Both the position numbers and the translations under genes were made by a program. Shown here one piece after another: positions 49,242 to 53,922 of a stretch of 53,922 bases of DNA (its first letter is position 1; each line of letters begins with the position of its first letter). This stretch comes from Thermoleophilia bacterium UBA6103. GTDB taxonomy: Bacteria > Actinomycetota > Thermoleophilia > UBA2241. The stretch lies in NCBI GenBank assembly GCA_002423545.1, contig DIWP01000039.1:1-53922 (forward strand). The letters are read 5' to 3'. The notes under the pieces are model-generated. The model had not been told where the DNA came from. It saw only the letters and a list, made by a program, of their open reading frames with translations, and searched no databases.

Positions 49242-49685
49242 ATGAGCAGCGCTCACCGCTCCGGGACCCCGTTCGTCACGCAGGTCCGCGTGCGCTACGC
49301 CGACACCGACGCCGAGGGCGTGGTGTACTACGGCTCGTATCTCGTCTACTTCGAGGTCGCGCGCGTGGAGTTGCTGCGCGCGCTCGGCTGTCCCATCGGC
49401 TGGGCGCGGGAGCGCCGGCTGGTGTTCCCGGCCGTACATGCCGACTGTCACTATCGTCGCCCGGGCCGTGTCGACGATCTGCTTGACGTGCGTCTCTGGC
49501 TGGGCCGTCTCGGCCGCGCCAGTTTCGGCTTCGACTATCAGGTCTGCCGCGACGGTGAGGTGCTGGCCGACGGCAGCACGCGGCATGCCGCCGTCGACGT
49601 CGGCTCGGGGCGCGCGGTGGCGCTGCCGGCCTGGTTCACCGATCTGTGGCGGCGCGCAGGTCAGACGGTCGGCGGTGTGGCGTGA
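49242..49685 (+). CDS. Acyl-CoA thioesterase, 4HBT/YbgC hotdog family
   Basis: The 147-residue hotdog protein has the 4-hydroxybenzoyl-CoA thioesterase pattern VRYADTDAEGVVYYGSYLVYFEVAR, in which the Asp is the catalytic residue, and later HADCHYRRPGRVDDLLDV. It should hydrolyse an acyl-CoA or acyl-ACP thioester in the cytosol. The substrate is not predictable. A CoA-transferase pair at the end of the window could belong to the same general metabolism. Confidence 0.87.
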   Translation: MSSAHRSGTPFVTQVRVRYADTDAEGVVYYGSYLVYFEVARVELLRALGCPIGWARERRLVFPAVHADCHYRRPGRVDDLLDVRLWLGRLGRASFGFDYQVCRDGEVLADGSTRHAAVDVGSGRAVALPAWFTDLWRRAGQTVGGVA

Positions 49686-49959
49686 GTCGGGCGGGAGCGA
49701 CCGGCACGTGTTGCGCGCCGGCGCCGCGGGGTACAAGAGTGATGGAGTCCGAGAGAGACCGTGCCGAAGTCACCGCCGCGTCCACGCCGGCGGGAGGGAT
49801 ACGGTCGCGGTCCAGAGACGAGCACACGACGCGCGAGATGAGCGGGTACTCCCTCAGAGCGCACGACCACTCAGAACACGTACGTCGACCCCGGCGCCGG
49901 TCGGGGACGGCGATACCGGGTCAAGGACGGAGCCGGTGACAAACGAGGAGCATCAGGGC

Positions 49960-51177
49960 ATGACGGGTCACGGCGACGACGCAGGACCGCCCGAACCGGT
50001 CGACGCGCCGCAGGGCGGCGAGGCCGTGGATGCGCCGCAGGCTGCCGACGCCGTGGACGCGGACCTCGGCGCAGACCGGGCACCCGACGCTGCGACGTCT
50101 CCAGACCACGACTCCTGGGCCGGCCTGCCCGGCCCCAGCTCACCGCGCTCGGACCGGCCATCCCTGCGACTGGTGCCGGCGCCGCACGACCACGACGGGC
50201 ACGCGCACGACCGGTCGGGCGACGACGATCGCGGCGCGGGATCCTCGCGCGATCGTGCCGCGGGTGGTCTGGCCGGCGTCCAGGAGTTCGAGCTCGAAGC
50301 GCCGCACGACATCGACGTGCAGTACTGCTACCGGCACCCCGATCGCGAGACCGGCGTGTCGTGTTCGAGCTGCGGCCGGCCGATCTGCTGGGAGTGCATG
50401 ACGCCGGCGGCGGTCGGCTTCCGCTGCCCCGAGTGCATGGGACAGACACGAGCCGAGCGCAAGTCTGCGCCGGTCTACACGCGTGGGCAGATCCGCGACC
50501 GCTGGCAGGGGGTCGGGCTGTCGGGACGCACGCCGGCCACGATCGCGCTCATCGGCATCAACGTGCTCCTGTTCATCCTGCAGTCGGTCAGCGATCTGGT
50601 GACGGCGCAGACTGCGCTCGTGCCCTACTATGTCGCCGTCGAGGGTGAGTACTGGCGCCTGGCGTCGTCCGTGTTCGTCCACGCCAGCCTCATCCATCTG
50701 GCCTTCAACATGTTCGCCCTCTACATCGCCGGGACGTACGTGGAAAGCATGGTCGGCACGCTCCGGTTCCTGGTCGTCTTCATCCTGTCGGGTCTCGGTG
50801 GCAGCGTCCTGGTACTGGTGGCGGCCGACCCGCTGGTGGCCACCGTCGGTGCCTCGGGCGCCGTCTTCGGTCTCTTCGGGGCGCTCTTCGCGCTCTTTCT
50901 GCACCAGCGAGACGCGATGGCAGCGGCGGCACTGCGCAACATCGGCTTCCTGATCGCGATCAACCTGGTCTTTACGTTCGTGGCGCGCGGCATCTCCTGG
51001 CAGGCGCATATCGGCGGCCTGCTGGCCGGCTTCCTCGTCATGGAGCTGCTGCAATGGTTCGGGCGCCGCAGCCCGCGCGGCTCCCCGACCGCGTCGCAGA
51101 TCGCCGGCCTCGTCGGCCTGGCGGTGCTGATGGTGGCGCTCATCGTCTGGCGTATCGCCGCCTTCCCGACCTTCTGA
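49960..51177 (+). CDS. Rhomboid family intramembrane serine protease with N-terminal zinc finger
   Basis: The 405-residue protein has a disordered acidic N-terminus (about 110 residues) and a B-box-like zinc finger (YCYRHPDRETGVSCSSCGRPICWECM...CPEC). Six or more membrane helices follow. The catalytic pair is visible as G-A-S-G-A-V-F-G (Ser) and W-Q-A-H-I-G-G (His), and the first loop has HASLIHLAFNMFALY. It cleaves membrane proteins within the bilayer. I choose ATG 49960 because GAGGAG lies nine bases upstream; GTG 49936 is possible. This is a candidate for proteolytic control of membrane regulators such as the fused sigma factor at 38076, which is speculation. Confidence 0.88.
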   Translation: MTGHGDDAGPPEPVDAPQGGEAVDAPQAADAVDADLGADRAPDAATSPDHDSWAGLPGPSSPRSDRPSLRLVPAPHDHDGHAHDRSGDDDRGAGSSRDRAAGGLAGVQEFELEAPHDIDVQYCYRHPDRETGVSCSSCGRPICWECMTPAAVGFRCPECMGQTRAERKSAPVYTRGQIRDRWQGVGLSGRTPATIALIGINVLLFILQSVSDLVTAQTALVPYYVAVEGEYWRLASSVFVHASLIHLAFNMFALYIAGTYVESMVGTLRFLVVFILSGLGGSVLVLVAADPLVATVGASGAVFGLFGALFALFLHQRDAMAAAALRNIGFLIAINLVFTFVARGISWQAHIGGLLAGFLVMELLQWFGRRSPRGSPTASQIAGLVGLAVLMVALIVWRIAAFPTF

Positions 51178-51206
51178 ACGCGGCCGCGTCGCCCGTCGTC
51201 CCGCAC

Positions 51207-52505
51207 ATGTCTGATCCAGTCGCGCAGCCCGCTCCGCCCACGGAGCCGCGAGCCGCGCAGCCGACGTCGCCCACGGCGCCGCCGGCCGAGCAGTCGACTC
51301 CGTCCGCAGTGCCGCCGGCCGATCAACCGACCCCTCTCAGTGAGCTGCTGCCGCGACTGGCGGCGCTGCGCGAGTCGCTGCTGGAGGATGGGTTGGATGG
51401 GGCGCTGATCCTGCAGAACGCCGACCTCTACTACTACGCCGGGACGGTGCAGCAGTCGTTTCTGTACGTGCCGTCCGACGGAGAGCCACTGCTGCTGGTG
51501 CGACGCGTCGTCGAGCGGGCGCGCCGGGAGTCGGCGCTGCCGGCGATCGTGGAGCTGCCCTCGCTGCGGCAGCTCCCGGCTCTGATCGCCGGACACTGCG
51601 GAAGGTCGCCCGGACGGCTGGGACTGGAGCTCGACGTGCTGCCGGTGCGGCAGCTGCGCCGCCTCGAGTCGCTCTTCCCGCAGACGGAGATGGCCGATGT
51701 CTCGCCCGCCATCCTGCGCCGGCGGGCGGTCAAGTCGGCGTATGAGGTGGACCTGATCCGGGCCGCGGCGGCACTGACCGACGCCGTCTGTGCGCGGCTG
51801 CCGGAGCTGCTGGAGGAGGGACTCACCGAGGTGGCTTTCGCCGGCCGCTTCGAGGCGCTGGCGCGCGAGCTGGGTCACGAGGGCGTCATCCGCATGCGTG
51901 GCTTCAACCAGGAGATGTTCTACGGCCAGCTGGTGAGCGGCGTCAACGGCACGGTGCCGAGCTTTCTGGATACGCCGCTGGCCGGCGCCGGCCTCTCGCC
52001 GGCTGTGGCGCAGGGCGTGACCACGCGGCGCATCGCCCGCGGCGAGCCGGTCATGTTCGACTTCGTCTCCTCGCGGGCCGGCTACATCGCCGACTTCACG
52101 CGCGTGCTCAGCCTGGGGCCGCTCCCGGACGTCTGCCGGCACGCTTTCGCGACGGCTGTGGAGATCGAGGCAGCGGTCGCCGATGCCGCCCGGCCCGGCG
52201 TGAGCTGTCGGACGCTCTACGAGATGGCGCTGCAGCGCGCGGCGGCGGCAGGTCTGGCCGAGAGCTTCATGGGCCGGGGTCGTGAACGGGTCCGTTTCGT
52301 GGGCCACGGCGTGGGACTGGAGCTCGACGAGCTGCCGGTGCTGGCTGCCAACGACCATCCGCTGGCGGCCGGCATGGTCTTCGCGCTGGAGCCGAAGTTC
52401 GTGCTGCCGGGCGTCGGCGCCGTGGGCATCGAGGACACCTTCGTCGTGACGCCCCACGGGGGGGCGTGTCTGTTCGCCACCGAGCGGCGCCTCTTCGAGC
52501 TGTGA
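51207..52505 (+). CDS. M24 family metallopeptidase (Xaa-Pro aminopeptidase-like)
   Basis: The 432-residue protein begins with about 40 Pro/Ala-rich residues. A creatinase-like N-terminal domain follows (DGALILQNADLYYYAGTVQQSFL) and then the pita-bread catalytic domain. Metal ligands are visible as MFDFVSSRAGYIADFTRV (two Asp), FVGHGVGLELDELP (His), ALEPKF and GIEDTFVV (two Glu). It should remove N-terminal residues before proline or act on a related amide. The low-complexity N-terminus may mean a later start. Confidence 0.88.
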   Translation: MSDPVAQPAPPTEPRAAQPTSPTAPPAEQSTPSAVPPADQPTPLSELLPRLAALRESLLEDGLDGALILQNADLYYYAGTVQQSFLYVPSDGEPLLLVRRVVERARRESALPAIVELPSLRQLPALIAGHCGRSPGRLGLELDVLPVRQLRRLESLFPQTEMADVSPAILRRRAVKSAYEVDLIRAAAALTDAVCARLPELLEEGLTEVAFAGRFEALARELGHEGVIRMRGFNQEMFYGQLVSGVNGTVPSFLDTPLAGAGLSPAVAQGVTTRRIARGEPVMFDFVSSRAGYIADFTRVLSLGPLPDVCRHAFATAVEIEAAVADAARPGVSCRTLYEMALQRAAAAGLAESFMGRGRERVRFVGHGVGLELDELPVLAANDHPLAAGMVFALEPKFVLPGVGAVGIEDTFVVTPHGGACLFATERRLFEL

Positions 52506-52705
52506 GAGGCGGTCGAGCGGCGCCTCTTTGAGCTGTGAAGGGGGGCGAGCGGGCGCCGTCCGCGGGGCCCGGACCGACCCGGTCAGGCGCGGCGGCACTG
52601 CAGCGCCGGGCGTTCCCGGTTTGTCGCCACCCGGGCGGGGAATCTAGACTGCAGGAGACACAGCGTGACGAACGCTGGACACTATCGATCCGGAGGTACA
52701 CGGGC

Positions 52706-52939
52706 GTGAGTTTCCATGAAGACGTCGAGAAGGCCCTGGGCGACATCCGCCCGGCGCTCCAGGCGGACGGCGGCGACATCGAGCTGGTCGAGGTCGGTGA
52801 CGATGGCGTCGTGAAGGTGAGGCTACAGGGTGCCTGCGCGGGCTGTCCGATGTCACAGCTCACGCTCACCAACGGCGTCGAGCGGCACCTCAAGAACGTG
52901 GTGCCGGGCGTCGAGCGTGTGGAGAGCGTGGGCTTCTGA
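52706..52939 (+). CDS. NifU-type C-terminal domain iron-sulfur scaffold
   Basis: The 77-residue protein is a stand-alone NifU C-terminal (Nfu) domain: V-E-K-A-L-x-D-I-R-P-A-L-Q-A-D-G-G-D-I-E-L, then the cluster-binding G-A-C-A-G-C-P-M-S and a V-E-R-H-L helix. It holds and transfers [4Fe-4S] clusters, useful for the many iron-sulfur proteins here. The GTG start has CGGAGG nine bases upstream. A strong terminator follows. Confidence 0.93.
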   Translation: MSFHEDVEKALGDIRPALQADGGDIELVEVGDDGVVKVRLQGACAGCPMSQLTLTNGVERHLKNVVPGVERVESVGF

Positions 52940-52955
52940 GAGAGCCGTGACGCAC

Positions 52956-52992
52956 AAGGGGGCGGCGGCACCAGCGGTGCCGCCGCCCCCTT
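52956..52992. terminator. Bidirectional terminator
   Basis: A perfect 17-bp stem (52956-52972 with 52976-52992) with a three-base loop, flanked by AA and TT, lies between the convergent nifU-like gene and the CoA-transferase genes. Confidence 0.8.
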
Positions 52993-53042
52993 CGCCGTGT
53001 GTGGGAGGGCGGACGGCCCGACCTCTCCACCCGATGTCGGTG

Positions 53043-53714
53043 TCAGCCGACCGGCCCGTAGGCCTCCATCTTCACGTTGTCGGCGACCGTGTAGCCCATG
53101 TCGGTGCAGGCGGCGATGTCGTCGAGCGTGTAGCCCTGCGCCACCTCCTCGAGCACGAACCCCTTGTCCGGGTAGCGACGGAAGAGCGCCCGCTCGGTGA
53201 TGATGACGTCGCACTCTTTGGCCCCGGTGAGCGGGAAGGTACAGCGCTTCATGAGCTTGCTGGAGCCGTCCTTGGCGCAGTGCTCGGTGACGATGTGGAC
53301 GACCTTGGCGCCGGTGATGAGGTCCATGGCGCCGCCCATGCCGGCCAGCATCTTGCCGGGGATCATCCAGCTGGCGATGTTGCCCTCCTCGTCGACCTGC
53401 AGGGTGCCGAGGAAGGTCGAGTCGAGGTGGCCGCCGCGGATCATGCCGAACGAGGTGGCCGAGTCGAAGTAGCTGCCGCCGCAGATGAGCGTGATCGGCG
53501 AGTTGCCGGCGTTGGCCCGGTCGCGATCCTCGCAGCCCGGCTCGGGGCGCGGACCGACCCCGACGGCGCCGTTCTCGGTCTGGATGATGACGTCGACGCC
53601 CTGCGGGACGTAGTTGGCGATGAACGTCGGCAGGCCGATGCCGAGGTTGATGATCTGGCCGTCGGCAAGCTCACGGGCGGCGCGGGCGGCGATGATCTGC
53701 TTGGCTTCAGACAT
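53043..53714 (-). CDS. CoA-transferase subunit B (AtoA/ScoB type)
   Basis: The 223-residue beta subunit of a family I CoA-transferase has INLGIGLPTFIANYVPQG and the catalytic glutamate in Q-T-E-N-G-A-V-G-V-G. It also shows GGHLDSTFLGTLQVDEEGNIASWMIPGKM with G-M-G-G-A-M-D-L and a C-terminal GYTLDDIAACT. It moves CoA between acetoacetate or butyrate and acetate or succinate; the specific acyl group is uncertain. The subunit A stop lies at 53707, so the genes overlap by 8 bases. Confidence 0.93.
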   Translation of the reverse strand: MSEAKQIIAARAARELADGQIINLGIGLPTFIANYVPQGVDVIIQTENGAVGVGPRPEPGCEDRDRANAGNSPITLICGGSYFDSATSFGMIRGGHLDSTFLGTLQVDEEGNIASWMIPGKMLAGMGGAMDLITGAKVVHIVTEHCAKDGSSKLMKRCTFPLTGAKECDVIITERALFRRYPDKGFVLEEVAQGYTLDDIAACTDMGYTVADNVKMEAYGPVG

Positions 53715-53922
53715 TGTTGATCGCCTCCTCGCGCATGACGCAGTAGTCGATGTTGGCGCGGACCACGGCGTCGACGAAGATGCCCGGCGTGTGGACGTGG
53801 TTGGGGTCGAGCTCGCCGAGGCAGTAGAGGTTCTCGACCTCGGCGATGACGTAGTCGGCGCAGGTGGCGGCCGGCACGTTGAAGTTGCGCGACGTGCCGC
53901 GGTAGGTGAGGTTGCCCCAGGT
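53707..53922 (-). CDS. CoA-transferase subunit A (AtoD/ScoA type), partial
   Basis: The last 71 residues of the alpha subunit are visible: T-W-G-N-L-T-Y-R-G-T-S-R-N-F-N, AATCADYVIAEVENL and LDPNHVHTPGIFVDAVV to the end NNV. These are the conserved end of family I alpha subunits. The 5' part lies beyond the window. It precedes and overlaps subunit B, so the two form one operon. Confidence 0.92.
   Translation of the reverse strand, partial: TWGNLTYRGTSRNFNVPAATCADYVIAEVENLYCLGELDPNHVHTPGIFVDAVVRANIDYCVMREEAINNV

Overview
The window is GC-rich DNA with dense, often overlapping genes, GTG/TTG starts and tRNAs with encoded CCA. It looks like an anaerobic or facultatively anaerobic bacterium, most likely a deep-branching Actinomycetota. 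This is inferred from gene content and codon style; no rRNA marker is present. The chromosomal backbone carries two different cytosolic [NiFe]-hydrogenase systems. Two small integrated elements, each sitting in the 3' end of a tRNA gene, lie between them.

Layout. 1-4335: sodium:solute symporter, UspA, a HEAT-repeat-like protein on the minus strand, a small membrane-anchored protein and tRNA-Thr(CGU). 4899-17810: one long plus-strand operon, hdrC-hdrB-hdrA-mvhD-mvhG-mvhA, then a hydrogenase maturation protease, an unusual glycosyltransferase-like/zinc-ribbon protein, and hypF-hypC-hypD-hypE. This should encode a methanogen-type electron-bifurcating heterodisulfide reductase/group 3c hydrogenase plus most of the Fe(CN)2CO cofactor machinery; hypA and hypB are not in the window. 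17874-18815: a GT4 glycosyltransferase.

18913-27349: element 1 (8.4 kb), in tRNA-Thr(GGU), bounded by 51-bp direct repeats. It has an integrase, a ParB-methyltransferase fusion, both terminase subunits, a truncated portal, a RuvC-like nuclease, a winged-helix-like protein and a secreted GDSL hydrolase. 27301-28319: tRNA-Thr, tRNA-Tyr, a small gene with its own promoter and terminator, and tRNA-Met. 28282-37336: element 2 (9.1 kb), in tRNA-Met, bounded by 38-bp direct repeats. It has an integrase, two HTH regulators from divergent promoters, an excisionase-like protein, a RepA-like ATPase followed by iteron-like repeats, a tail-fibre-like protein, a small terminase and a split large terminase. 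It ends in a winged-helix/nuclease-like pair. Neither element has a recognisable major capsid, so both resemble phage satellites or decayed prophages. They share one almost identical gene (about 280 bp) next to different downstream genes.

38076-42584: an ECF sigma factor fused to its own zinc-finger/membrane anti-sigma-like domain, a metallophosphoesterase, a photolyase and tRNA-Pro. 42903-47363: a second operon for an NAD(P)-linked group 3b hydrogenase (beta, gamma, delta, alpha) with its own maturation protease. 47787-53922: class III aminotransferase, thioesterase, rhomboid protease, M24 peptidase, NifU-type scaffold and a CoA-transferase pair whose A subunit runs off the end.

Together the backbone genes point to H2-linked redox balancing of ferredoxin, NAD(P)H and a disulfide or other HdrB acceptor, with amino-acid and short-chain acyl-CoA metabolism. 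The tRNA cluster between the two hydrogenase operons has served as an insertion hot spot.
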